From assembly GCF_900880675.1 (NCBI RefSeq), contig NC_044199.1, positions 26,400,953 to 26,464,952 of the forward strand: DNA of 64,000 bases, read 5' to 3'. Below the pieces are notes generated by a model. The model was not told the origin of the DNA. It saw nothing but the letters and a program-made list of their open reading frames with translations, and did no database searches. The position numbers and the translations under genes were made by a program. This DNA is from Sparus aurata (taxonomy: Eukaryota > Chordata > Actinopteri > Spariformes > Sparidae). Below, piece by piece: positions 1-9,942 of the stretch (positions are counted from its first letter, which is position 1; every line of letters begins with the position of its first letter).

Positions 1-169
1 GGTGGTGTTGTGCGCAAAATCTCCAGCGCCGGACGGACGGACGCAGTTTGACGGTACAAACGAGCAGCGGCTCTGCGGAGGGGGGGATATCCAAGAGAAG
101 AAGAAGAAGAAGAAGAAGAAAAACAACAAAACAAGAAGCCATCCTAAAAATAAAAAAAAAAAAGCAGAC

Positions 170-181
170 ATGGATATTTAA
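170..181 (+). promoter_or_regulatory. Upstream ORF 1 in gria4 5' UTR (3 codons)
   Basis: The ATG at 170 is followed by GAT, ATT and TAA, giving the peptide MDI. It has G at -3 and G at +4 (GACATGG), which is a strong initiation context and better than that of the main start at +4. Such an ORF would be expected to capture scanning ribosomes. Because it is very short and ends 121 nt before the main ATG, reinitiation downstream is plausible. That it lies in the mRNA is inferred. Confidence 0.5.
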
Positions 182-231
182 CGGGCATTTTTTTTTCTTT
201 CTCTCTCTGTTTTTTCCCCCCCTGCCCCGTG

Positions 232-258
232 ATGTTGCTCTCGCCCTGGGGGTGTTAA
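232..258 (+). promoter_or_regulatory. Upstream ORF 2 in gria4 5' UTR (8 codons)
   Basis: The ATG at 232 opens a frame reading MLLSPWGC, closed by TAA at 256-258. Position -3 is G and +4 is T, an adequate context. It ends 44 nt before the GluA4 start codon. This ORF is visible directly in the sequence; its translation and effect are not. Confidence 0.45.
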
Positions 259-271
259 TTAAACCTGCTCG

Positions 272-292
272 ATGTCTCTCATCAGTTTATAA
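272..292 (+). promoter_or_regulatory. Upstream ORF 3 in gria4 5' UTR (6 codons)
   Basis: The ATG at 272 reads MSLISL and ends with TAA at 290-292. The context is weak (T at -3, T at +4). The stop lies only 10 nt before the main ATG at 303, a spacing that normally leaves little chance for reinitiation, so leaky scanning past this ATG is the likelier route to the receptor start. Confidence 0.45.
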
Positions 293-302
293 CCGGAACA
301 AA

Positions 303-393
303 ATGAGGATTTCTTCTGGCGACTGGTTTCTGTTGATATTCTCGGGCTTCTGGGGACTGGCGATGGGTGCTTTCCCGAGCAGCGTTCAGATCG
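303..393 (+). CDS. gria4: gria4 coding exon 1: GluA4 signal peptide and mature N-terminus (partial gene)
   Basis: This exon encodes the first 30 residues of the AMPA receptor subunit GluA4, a ligand-gated cation channel of excitatory synapses. The peptide begins MRISSGDWFLLIFSG, then FWGLAMGAFPSSVQI. The hydrophobic core at about residues 8-21 is a signal peptide, and cleavage is expected just before AFPSSVQI. The second half matches vertebrate GluA4 essentially residue for residue, while the first residues differ, as is usual for signal peptides. The start at 303 is chosen because it is the first in-frame ATG, has A at -3, and gives a signal peptide of family length. The exon ends in phase 1 (a single G at 393) before the consensus donor GTGAGTG at 394. 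Joined to the exon at 6626, it reads VQIGGLFIRNT, the conserved start of the amino-terminal domain. Teleosts carry gria4a and gria4b; I cannot tell which this is. Confidence 0.93.
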
Positions 394-564
394 GTGAGTG
401 TGTGTGAGCGCCTCGGACGTGAATCATGTGAATGAATGTGCCCGTGGACGTCCTGTCTGCTGCCTCTGCGCCGCCGTTTAACACCTCAGCACTCCTCAAA
501 GTGCACATTTCTGTCTAGTTCTGCTCCACACCACACGCACGCTTCTGTTGCTGCACGTTGAGCG

Positions 565-675
565 CACACACACACACATACACACACCCCTAACGCGCTT
601 AGTATCTGCTGGGCTGGAGTGTGTATCCCGGTGCACTCCGCCACTGCAGCAGATCAGAGCAGCAAAGTGTGTGTG

Positions 676-707
<32 letters not shown>
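565..707. repeat. CA tract then TG tract in intron 1
   Basis: An interrupted CA run at about 565-588 is followed by an interrupted TG run at 667-707. They are complementary and about 80 nt apart, so they could pair in the transcript. Confidence 0.85.
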
Positions 708-708
<1 letters not shown>

Positions 709-833
709 TCCCTATGCAGGCTGCCTGTGCATTGACTGCTGTTAACACTCTCGCAGACCCCGGTGTCGTCCTGTCGCTGCAATAAAACCTCTGCCACGGT
801 CCCACAGGCCTCCCAGATCCACTGTTCTCCTCC

Positions 834-852
834 TTTTTTTTTTTTTTTTTTT
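834..852. repeat. T homopolymer
   Basis: A run of 19 T residues, probably a slippage-prone mononucleotide tract. Confidence 0.9.
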
Positions 853-2774
853 GTTCGATCCCACCTCCAGTTTATTCAAACAATTCCATCTTTGCATTCA
901 GTGGGAGCACATAGAAATGATGGATTTGTGGTTTTCATTCCTCCGGCAGGCAGATTGACTTGGTTGATTTAGAGGCATGGGGATGGAGAGAAGGGCAGAC
1001 CGTGACCTCCAGTTGTTGATCATCACAGCACTCTTAAAAAAAAGATTTAAGAAAAAATCAATTATCGGAAAAGCAGAAAATGAAATGTAGGAAGGTGTTA
1101 AAGCCTCAGACTTGTTCGTGGTCTGACCCTCCGCTGCACCCCGGCTTCTGGCGGAGTCGAGGCGCATCAGAACCAGTCCGGCTGATGAAAAATGACAAGC
1201 TGTTCAAATGATTCTCCTTGTCCTTTTATATCAACGTGATACTCGAATCCCCCGCCCAGCCCCTCCAGGCGGGGTCAGAGGTCAGGGTCTGTTACAGAAC
1301 AGCACCCCTGAAACTGGGGACACTCGAGCTGGTCGGGGGTTTAAACCTGCGTCTGTGCACTGCTGCTGCCGCTGATCAGGGTGCTGGTTCAGTCACAGTT
1401 CCCTGATTTTTTTTCAAACCGCTCCTCATTATGGTGCGCAAACATTCTTGATGTGATAATACCTTTCCCGTTTCAGCTCTGTAATTGCCCTCTCGGAGTG
1501 TAAAAATTCCACAGTGCACCAGTGTTTCTTCAGCCGTCAGACTTGGTGTAACACTTCTGAGCTGCCACCAAAAAGCTCCACCAGATCTCAGAGAGGGCAG
1601 ACAGCTCTCCAATCAACACTCAGTCATTTTCAAATAATTGCCACTGAAAATCAACACTTGTTAGCAGAGGGAGATTTGCTGTGCAACACAGAAACACAAA
1701 TACAGTCATGGTGGCAAACATGCTCCACAACCGCCACGGATTAAGTCTGACGGCGCTGACACACGTGAAGGTGGAGCCTGAGAATTATAGATCCCCCTTT
1801 TCATTCATTATATTTTCATTCATTTGCTCACTGTCACCAAGAGTCATGGTGACTGCAGCCTGTCCCAGCATGCATCACATGGAGGGCACAGGGGACATTC
1901 TTGACAGGAAGTCAATCCATCACAAGCAACACACACACAAAACAAAAAAACAACAAAAGCCAAAATATCACACAAAGTCAAGAATCAAATTCAATCCAGT
2001 TAATCAAGATTTAAAAAAATATATATTGAATGCGACACTGAAGGAGATCTGTGAGGATTTCGAGGTTCTCCTTTAAGGCTCATGAAGCTTTTGTCACTTC
2101 TAATGAAGATCCTAACATCATCTGAGTAGCCTGGCTGTGTGTGTGTGTGTCTGTAGGGGCGGGGGGGGGGATGTAAACTCTCCTAAGGCCGTGCCTCTTC
2201 ACAGGTTTTTCACTGAGGTGGAACTGGTGTTGCTAGACTCACTGACAAACGGAGACCCCATTTACACCTGTTATTAACATGCGATCCGTATATGGATGCA
2301 GGTACAGGTGAAATGTCCAAAATCCATGGTTTTGCGGATCAATGTTTGGCCTGTGGACATTTGGATAACGGAAATCTAAGACTTCCTCTTCGGTGCAGCT
2401 GTCATTGTTTACTGTCTGATTAGGCAGAAGAGAAATGCAGTTGGGAGCGAGAACGTGTTGGCATATACAGTGTCTGTTTAGAGATGTTAGCCCAAACACT
2501 GCAGCATGGTCAGTGGCTTTAAGCTTCTAACTACTTACTGCCCTAATATCAATTATGCATCTGAACAAATCTGCAGTCAGGTTGGCAGTAATACATATGC
2601 AAAGTTAGACTTTCAAAATAAAGCTTACAGACAAGCAGTTTACATATTGTGCAACCTATTCACCAGAATAAATGTTAGGTAAGTATGTCATTATAAAATC
2701 TAGATTAAGACAACAGGATGTTTCTCAATGTTACAACTTTCCGTTTGTTTCAGTTGAACTTTGTATCTCTGCAT

Positions 2775-2880
2775 TGTCACAGCGCTGTGCTTGTTCCTTG
2801 GTTAGGTTGAGGCACAAAAAGCACTTGGCTGTGGTTAGGAAAGCATCAAGGTTTGGCTTAAAATACCTGTTTCGGTTGCC
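2775..2880 (+). repeat. Dispersed repeat, GGTTAGG family, copy 1
   Basis: The order of motifs is GCTGTGCTTG, then TTGGTTAGGTTGAGGCAC, AAAAAGCACTTGG, TGGTTAGGAAAGCATCAAGG and TTTGGCTTAAAATACC. The same order recurs at 14205-14293 and 21965-22058 and, in shorter form, at six other places. I recognise this as a repeat common in percomorph fish; its class is unknown to me. Confidence 0.65.
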
Positions 2881-3104
2881 AAAACAGCTGGAAATGTCTC
2901 CAACTGTTTTAACTGTAATAACACCACCACCACCCTCTCCACCTCTTGCTGTATCAGATGGCTGTAACATGCACATAATGTGAATGTGATATGCAACATT
3001 TGGTAGACATGTCAAACATTAACTTATAATATCATGCCCTCGCAACTGGGCTGCATTGTGACATTTTATCACTTCTGTATCGTTATTAATGTTCGGAAAA
3101 CATT

Positions 3105-3172
3105 CTGGTTCGGTTAGGTTTAGGCACAAAAGTACTTGGGTAAGTTTAGTAAAATATCAAATTGTTGGTTAA
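3105..3172 (+). repeat. Dispersed repeat, GGTTAGG family, copy 2
   Basis: The motifs CGGTTAGGTTTAGGCACAAA, AGTACTTGGGTAAGTTTAG and TAAAATATCAAATTGTTGG follow the family order, with decay at the 3' end. Confidence 0.55.
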
Positions 3173-5311
3173 AGGTGTGATAGGTAAGAGTTGGCCACCT
3201 GGTGAACTCAAACTCATACAAACAGGGGACAGCTTATTGGTCGTGTAACCGCCAGTTGCTATGACAGCTGCTGCTAGATAGCTGTTCTGAACTTTAGATA
3301 AACTGAACCTAAACCTGAACACAAGTTACGTGACTTCAGGTACCTGAGCAATGATATGTAATCCACGCCTGTTTTAGGGTATTGAACTTTGATACTTCTA
3401 TGGCACTGACAGAATTGCCTCAAGGCTATCATGTATTGAAAAATATCATGTCATTCGAGACCAAATTTCAATATCCAAGCAGTTATACTCATCAGTGTCA
3501 GTGATCCAATAAGCATGCAGAAGGCTTGTTGTGCCGAGATGTAACAGTACTGGTGATTAGCTGTCTTGACTGGATCTTATTCAGGTGTTATTTGTTCAGT
3601 GTGACCACAATCTCAGCTGAAAAATCTGCCCAGTCTGTTAAAAGGCTTTCCTCTACCTGCTGTCAGAAAGCTACAGACAAGCTCTCCCTCTGCAAAGGAA
3701 AAATAAATAGAGCCCATGCAGCAGCACTACTTCATAAGACTCTCGAGGGACCAATATCACGTGCAAGACGGGGGTCACCTGTCCGAGCTAGCAGTGTCCT
3801 ATGAAGCTTCTATCCAAAAGTAGCCTACAGAAACCATCAGCGGTTTCCATCTGTATCTATGTGACCCTCACCTCGCTCATCTCAGTGGCCCCTCAAAAGT
3901 ATCCTGCATTTCTTCCCATTGACAAGTCGGCCGGTCCTGCCTGCATAATCTGCATACAGAGATCTGATCACTGTGCAAGCAGAACTGAGATAACGGGAAG
4001 GATTGTGCCACCAGGTGTAAAAATTCAAAGGCCTGTGATCCAGATGTTTTCATCCAGATAACATGTGCCAGCTGGAAATGGGGTCAAAAACAAACAGGCT
4101 CTTTGGAGCCACAAGAGCCTTGTTTTTGGCAAACCATATGGCATTTATGAAACTTCAAAGTCTTGAAGCCCCGACAGTGTTTACTGTTGTACTGACTCTC
4201 ATTTTGTGTAACACCAGAAGCTGAATGAGCTGTATTTGGGTCAACACTTGATTTATTTAGTGTTGAAGATAAGCTTTCAAATATGTAACATGTAAAGGGC
4301 ATTCCTGCTGATCAAAATGTTCACACCATTTATGTTTGTAAATCAGGAATCGACACCTCCTGAGAGCATTTGTGAGTCAAGGGGGACGTGAAACTGTCAC
4401 AGCTGAAATTATTTGAAATTCATAGCAGCCCTAGTTTTCCAGAGTTATGCAAAATGACGGTAGAGGATTTACATGCGTGGGCGTCACGAAGGAGTAAAAT
4501 ATTCTAAAGTTTACCTTCTAAAGAGGTCAGCCATAAAGAGAACACACTGGCATTTTGCTTTAAATGACATTTATACTGTCGCATCCCAAGAAATATAGCC
4601 TGAAGTTAGACTTTCAAATGTGAAACAAACTGCTTCTGACCTGAAACACCACTGACATTTGCACAACCATAAACAGCGTCGTCAGGATCTCCATATATGA
4701 AGAAGGCAAGGTTCTGATTCTGAGCTGCTCTTGTTGGCAGTGTTGATCCAGGAAAATATCTGGTGGATAATATCACTTTTCTGTTCGCGTTAGTATGAAA
4801 CAAAGGTGATTTAAATGCTAATCCAACTGCATCTTACAGTACACTGTCACAAAGGCTGGCGGTGCTTAAAGAGTCGTGAGTTGCTTAACTGTTGGATTAA
4901 TTTTGGATTGTCAGCAGTAGTGTATCGGCAAAGTGATTTACCAGAACAATATTGTTCTTTTATTACATCTCATATATTGTCTAGTTGTCCAGTTGTGTCC
5001 ACCTCTAATATGATAGAGGTTGCTCTCTGACCACAGCTGCTAAAGGAGTCCAGTCAGGGCATTTACCAAAACTTTATCTGGGTTTAAACCTCCATTTTGA
5101 GGTTGTCCTCACATGAAGGTGTTTATTCACATGCCAAATATGACCTACGTATGTTAACCAGGGCAGGGACCTTGGTTTCTTGTAGCCATGATCAGGTTCC
5201 CTCCCAGCCATTGCCAGAAAGCTATTTTCTTAAACATAAAGACATTTCTTTAACCATAACCGTGTACATTTTAGTGACACTGGCAGCATGGGTGCACCAG
5301 TTTGGTCCAGA

Positions 5312-5560
5312 CTGAAATATCTCAGCGACTGTTGGATGGCTTGGCATGAACTTTGGTACATACATTCATGGTCCACAGATGATGAATCCTTATCACATTT
5401 GTGATCTCCCGGCTTTACCTTGGGAGCCAGATGTAGGTCAAAGTTTTCACGTTTTAAATGAAATATCATGACATCTACTGGGGTGGATTGGCACAGCGTT
5501 TGGTTCAGACATTCATTACTCCTAGAGGATGTATCCTACAGACTTTGATCCTCTGACTTT
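5312..5560 (+). repeat. Two head-to-tail units of a GAAATATCTCA-type repeat
   Basis: Unit 1 starts at about 5313 with GAAATATCTCAGCGACTG and continues GGATGGCTTGGCATGAAC, TTTGGTACATACATTCATGG and ACAGATGATGAATCC. Unit 2 starts at about 5459 with GAAATATCATGACATCTAC and repeats the same order (GGTGGATTGGCACAGCG, GGTTCAGACATTCATTAC, TAGAGGATGTATCC). The period is about 146 bp. I recognise the motif series as a common percomorph interspersed repeat. Confidence 0.65.
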
Positions 5561-6120
5561 TCTGCTATAACCACTTTCTTGGGGATCCCACTGAGCAAAG
5601 ACATGACCAAACACTTCCACTCAAGATCCAGAATTGAACGTTTTGGTGGCATCGTGGTAATATTCACTGGTGAGGTCCAATTAACATTTTTTGTACGGTT
5701 CAAAATGAAAATGACTACATAAATATCCAAGACAACTTGCAGTCAGATGCTCAGGTACTAAACCTGTTGTTGCATCAATAAGTGGTTGTATAGGGGGCAA
5801 GATCTGGAACCTCTGACATATCAGATCATAAAATGTTGATAGAGATTATTTTGGGAGATAACAACAATCAGCGCCTTCTGTTCCTTGGTTTGCGGCCTTA
5901 TTGCCGACATTAGTGCAATTGTACTTTTCCAATTAGCACCATTGAGGAGGCTCTAGGTGGTCCTCAGGAAGGATGTAAGAGTTATATATATATGTTATAT
6001 ATTTTGGTGAATTGTGTACTTAATGTACATTATCCCAAATGTTCCCAACAATATTCAAACCCTGAGAAGTTTACGTGACTAAAATAACAATAAAACTTTA
6101 TATTCAAAATTTTCTCCCCT

Positions 6121-6206
6121 GTGAACATTTCTTGCCTGAGTCACATCAGACCGATTTTCATCGGCCATGGTGGTTGTTAAAAACGAGGACAGCAACTCCC
6201 ATGATC
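6121..6206 (+). repeat. Dispersed repeat shared with 63516-63606
   Basis: The segment GTGAACATTTCTT ... GATTTTCATC ... TGGTGGTTGTT ... GAGGACAGCAACTCCCATGA matches the reverse complement of 63516-63606 over about 85 bp with scattered differences. The family is not identified. Confidence 0.6.
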
Positions 6207-6625
6207 CCACACGACTATTTTACAACATCATAAAACTGAGGCTTTGTTTTCATTGTTTTGATTGAGGGACCCGTATAGGCAGAGATTACATACTGTTAGT
6301 TTAAGTTTGAGTTCCTCCCTCATACTGTTTTACCAGCATGACTAATAAATATGGAGGTGTGTGTGGCCCCGATGTCATAAAAGTCTGTCTTTCTTAATAA
6401 ACTAGTGTTTCACACTGGCTCTAAAAATCTAATTTGTATTCAAACTGTCAAAAATCTGCAGATGATGACATTGTTTTAGTAGTTTCTGCCTTCATTTCAC
6501 TTCATGTCTCTGTGCTTGTCAGCTATAATTAAACTGTCTGCAGTAAGATTGTGGATTATTCTCCGGTGCTTCCTTTTTTCTTTTTTTTTTTAACATCGTC
6601 ATGTGTTTCTTTCCCTTCTGTTCAG

Positions 6626-6784
6626 GCGGTCTGTTCATCAGAAACACTGATCAGGAGTACACTGCCTTTCGTTTGGCAATCTTCCTGCACAACACCAGCC
6701 CGAACGCCTCGGAAGCCCCGTTCAACCTGGTGCCTCACGTGGACAACATCGAGACGGCCAACAGCTTTGCCGTCACCAATGCCT
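6626..6784 (+). CDS. gria4: gria4 coding exon 2: start of the GluA4 amino-terminal domain
   Basis: This 159-bp exon completes Gly31 and encodes residues 32-83. The reading is GLFIRNTDQEYTAFRL, then AIFLHNTSPNASEAPFNL, then VPHVDNIETANSFAVTNA, and it ends with the first base of the next codon (T, expected Phe). The sequence appears identical to vertebrate GluA4 here and is clearly different from GluA1-3, for example at NTDQEY and HNTSPNASEAPF. It forms the first strand and helix of the periplasmic-binding-protein-like amino-terminal domain, which faces the synaptic cleft and drives subunit assembly. Two N-glycosylation sequons are visible, at Asn53 (NTS) and Asn57 (NAS). The acceptor is TTCAG and the donor is GTAAGT at 6785. 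Both flanking introns are phase 1, so skipping this exon would keep the frame but remove a structural core. Confidence 0.96.
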
Positions 6785-6929
6785 GTAAGTCTTCCGCATG
6801 GCTTTGTGTTGTGTTTGTGCATTGTGGGGTTTATGATCACACTAAAACAGGAAAGCGAGACTTCCTGTACAGCAAAGGCTGTGAAATGGGTGGTAATGTG
6901 AGGACTCACGTCTTCCCAAGATTTTTTTA

Positions 6930-7016
6930 TTAAAGGATAATTCAGTTTTATAATGACTGTGCACTTCATCTCATCATTAATCTTATCCGTGATAATAACA
7001 TTGTACTCACCAAGTT
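6930..7016. mobile_element. Inverted-repeat end, outer left arm of a possible 1.65-kb element
   Basis: The segment starts TTAAAGGATAATTCAGTTTT and ends GATAATAACATTGTACTCAC. The last part is the near-perfect reverse complement of 8504-8526. Together the two segments could be the ends of one element interrupted by the 7193-7831 insertion, or two copies of one repeat in opposite orientation. Confidence 0.5.
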
Positions 7017-7192
7017 AAAGAAATAGTTCAATATTATTTTGTAGTAAGGAGCTGGAGATAGGATCAAGACTGTAATTTTTGTACACTTTTGCACAGATTA
7101 AACAGACGAATTAAGCAAATTCGACATGATAATAAGTGCAAAGTTAAAGGATTTTTAAACTTTGCAGCTGTTCCTGGATCATCATAATCAAT

Positions 7193-7831
7193 CAGTGCGT
7201 TTACATGACACTCAAGAAAACCGAATTACTGGGTTAGTCCGACTATGATCGGATTTTTAAGATGCCTGTATACACCTTAGTCTGACTAAAATCGGACCGG
7301 ATCGGATTCCTCATAGTCGAATTAAAACACCTAGATTATTCGATTGATAGTCGCATAACTCCTGCATGTATACGGTCTATCAGATCGGATCGGATTATAC
7401 GTTCTGCGCAGGCGCAAGATTTCTTTCTTGGGCTGTGAGCCGGAAGTAGAAGGACGGCGATGGCAGCGTCTTTCCTCCAAAATCACCGTAAGAAAGAGCG
7501 CCATTGTGCATCTAGTTTGTGTAATTATCATGTACACCATATATGAAATGTACAAAGATGTAGCTTCGTCTCGCACTTCGTATGCCATCTTTCTCGAATG
7601 CCGAGGCAGTTTGTTGTTGCTGGTGACGTAAAGAGGTCAGCCAGAGGTGGCTCTGTTACCACTAGTTGAAATGGGTACAGCGCCATCTATCAAACCAGGG
7701 TGTGACATGCTTAGGCCCAATAATGCGACTTTCTCACCGGCATGTATACTCGGACAATTGCATTTGTTTGATTGAGTAGCATAGTCGAACTATGGCTGTA
7801 ATCCAACTAAGCTGTGCATGTAAACGTACTG
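7193..7831. mobile_element. Non-autonomous DNA transposon with CAGTRCGTTTACATG ends
   Basis: The left end reads CAGTGCGTTTACATG and the right end is the reverse complement of CAGTACGTTTACATG, so the terminal inverted repeats match at 14 of 15 positions. The flanking bases are AAT on both sides (7190-7192 and 7832-7834), a possible 3-bp target duplication. Inside, GATCGGAT-type motifs recur at 7238-7400 and TAGTCGAA-type motifs sit near both ends. No transposase frame is visible in the 639 bp. The 3-bp duplication would fit a PIF/Harbinger-type element, but I cannot assign the family. Confidence 0.7.
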
Positions 7832-7969
7832 AATGTTGCTTAAGGAACATCATTGCAACTGATCAATCAAATGTTTGTCATGTCATAGTTAAGCGACTCA
7901 GGAAAAAGAAAAGAAAAAATCTGTCCCTGAAGAAGTTTTTCATATAACTTTTGAAAGGGTCAGTTGTTT

Positions 7970-8066
7970 ACCTCCCTAAACCTAGCCAAGGTTTTTAGTT
8001 CCTTTAACTTAACCAAGGTTTTAAGTTCCCTTAACCTGACAAAGCCTTTTAGTTCCCTTAAGTTAA
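7970..8066 (+). repeat. 27-bp minisatellite, about 3.5 units
   Basis: The unit TTTAGTTCCCTTAACCTGAC followed by AAAGGTT repeats with small changes. In one frame it translates to a 9-residue repeat (LNLTKVFSS-like), which explains the 68-codon open frame here; that frame is not a gene. Confidence 0.75.
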
Positions 8067-8499
8067 CACCAAACAACCACACAAAACTGAGTGAACAGAT
8101 AATTTATAAGTTCCAAATTGGGTACAAAGGCTCTGGACTGAGAGTCCTAAATTTAACTCAATTGCAATGAATGTTGTGGAACACCAACATGGCAATATAA
8201 GATACACCATGTCACAACATATCATTAAAGTTATCCAGTTGTTTCACATCTACAAATGTAGAAACACAGTCTCAAACAGTTGTCTCTGACTTGGCAGCAA
8301 ATTCAAACGTGTTTCTCAGAAAGAAAAATGCCAACATTGTACTCTGGTGACTTGGTTGTTTTCACTCTGCTTTATTATCCTGACTGAATTGTTTCAATAA
8401 CTGGCTAAACTTCTGGCTCAGACTGCTTGTGTTTGTTGCCCCGCTGGACCTATATTATTTTTATTTGCTAATTTGCAGTGCTGCCAGATCTCAGCAATA

Positions 8500-8580
8500 A
8501 TTTTGGTGAGTACAATGTTATCATAATGGATATGCATCATCCAAACACCCAAGGTGCAATAAACTGGCATCATCTTTTGA
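8500..8580. mobile_element. Inverted-repeat end, outer right arm of a possible 1.65-kb element
   Basis: The segment TTTTGGTGAGTACAATGTTA followed by TCATAATGG mirrors 6994-7016, and AATAAACTGGCATCATCTTT roughly mirrors the 6930 end. The match is strong for about 23 bp and weak beyond that. Confidence 0.5.
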
Positions 8581-8994
8581 AAGGTGGATTCTCTCCGGCT
8601 CTATCAAGATGAAAAAGTATATCGTTATTATGAGCATTAGGAGTGGCAGGAGTTAGAGAAATGATGAGTATGGTAATAATATCATGTGAATGACATCATT
8701 TTAAATGAGAAAGGTGGAAATGTTGTAAATGACACATTTTTAGGGTTTTGTTTCAGTTCAGTTTCAGTTTGTGTGAGAATAAACACGTATGTGTGTGTGA
8801 TGATGTGGCAGTACAGCTGTGTCTGGGAGTGTCTGCTGGTTCACATCTGATCTGAGCAAAGCTACACACGCTGAAGGGGACAGCAGCTGTAAACACACAA
8901 ACAACAATCACACACTCTGCTGTGATATGCTAACAGTGGTAGGCGGTGATTTTTTACTGTGGATCCCGAGGGAAACGTCTTCTTTCTTTCCTTC

Positions 8995-9070
8995 TGTGTG
9001 TGTGTGTGTCTGTGTGTGGGTGTGTGTGTGTGTGTGTGTGTGTGTAGGTGTGTGTAAAAGTGTGTGTGTT
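8995..9070. repeat. TG microsatellite
   Basis: A TG run with interruptions, followed by a second TG stretch at 9221-9250. It accounts for the V-C-V-C protein pattern in the overlapping open frame. Confidence 0.9.
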
Positions 9071-9391
9071 GCAGGGTGTGGGGGTTCTCACAGAGACCAT
9101 AAAACTACGCAGCCTGATGTCTTCTACTATCTATGGTGTGATCTGGTGTTAGAAAAATCAATGGCTAAATTAAGCAGAGAATGGAGTGCTGTTATGTTTC
9201 TTTGGTAATCGAGGGGGTGTAGTGTGTATGTGCGTGTGTGTGTGTGTGTATCTTACGGCCAGAGAAAGATTGCAGATTTGTTCTGATTTTATGATCTGTC
9301 TAGAAGAGCAAGTAGCCATTTTTGAAGAAGTCTTGGGGTATTTCTCCCTCTTTTAAACTCCCATTTTGGTAAATTATCATCATTTAATGAA

Positions 9392-9942
9392 TGCCAAATG
9401 CGCCATTAGGAGTTCCTTTTTCCGATGTACCCATAGATGTACAGACAGATACAGTTGGATTGCTTGGATGCTGTAGAAAACTTTAAAAATGGATGATTAT
9501 CAAGCAAGTTCTGTTATAGTAGGGCCATAAGGAGCATCTTCCCGCTTATTTCATAAGCAGATTTGTGGATTTTTTAATAGACACAGCCACCAAATACAAC
9601 CCCAGAAAGTGACACTGAATTTAAACATGTGTGTATCATGTCTGTGTCTTCAGATTTGACTAAGTTATGATTCCTCTTGTCGTGTCTCGTGTCTCCCATG
9701 AAGCCTAAATTTGCTCAGCATGGTTTACCTTGAAACCATGCTGACACATGCATTCACTCAAATGCACCAATATAGCTGGAAGGTTTTACTTACTGGTGAC
9801 CTCTAGTATTAAATAGCACTGGGTGAAGCTGTGGTCTCTGTCTCTGTGGACAAATGAGCAGCACACAGAATAATAGAAAAGCCAGTTAGAAGCACACAAA
9901 TAGAAAAGAAAATGAGTTATTGAAACAATAAGCACCATTAAA
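9392..9942 (+). repeat. Tandem duplication, copy 1
   Basis: The motifs, in order, are AGTTCCTTTTTCCGATGTAC, TAGATGTACAGACAG, AAAACTTTAAAAATGGATGA, CAAGCAAGTTCTG, AGAAAGTGACACTGAAT, TGACCTCTAGTATTAAAT, GAAGCTGTGGTCTCTG and GGACAAATGAGCAG. The same order is seen at 9943-10365. The copies are diverged, so the duplication is old. Confidence 0.7.

Larger units (their letters stand above)
1..302 (+). other. gria4: gria4 5' untranslated region (window starts inside it or its promoter)
   Basis: This is the sequence upstream of the GluA4 start codon. It contains an AAG/AGA-rich purine run at about 93-125, an A-rich stretch at 148-163, and a T/C-rich stretch at 187-223. I see no TATA box or other clear transcription start signal, so the boundary between promoter and 5' UTR cannot be placed. 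The reading frame of the GluA4 ATG stays open back to the window edge, but it has no in-frame ATG upstream of 303. Three short ORFs in other frames are annotated separately. That this whole stretch is transcribed is an inference from its position. Confidence 0.6.
394..6625 (+). other. gria4: gria4 intron 1
   Basis: This 6,232-bp intron opens with donor GTGAGTG at 394 and closes with acceptor TTCAG at 6621-6625. A T-rich tract lies at about 6574-6591 and a pyrimidine tract at 6606-6623 just before the AG. It is phase 1. Inside are CA/TG tracts, a T run, two GGTTAGG-family repeats near 2.8 and 3.1 kb, a two-unit repeat near 5.3-5.5 kb and a dispersed repeat at 6121-6206. I see no other exon. 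The remaining stretches (for example 1000-2090, 3200-5290 and 5570-6110) hold nothing I can name. Confidence 0.9.

Noticed and set aside
48..302. In-frame open extension upstream of the GluA4 ATG
   Set aside because: The frame is open to the window edge but has no in-frame ATG, and its Arg/Lys-rich translation comes from AAG repeats. It would also bury the signal peptide.
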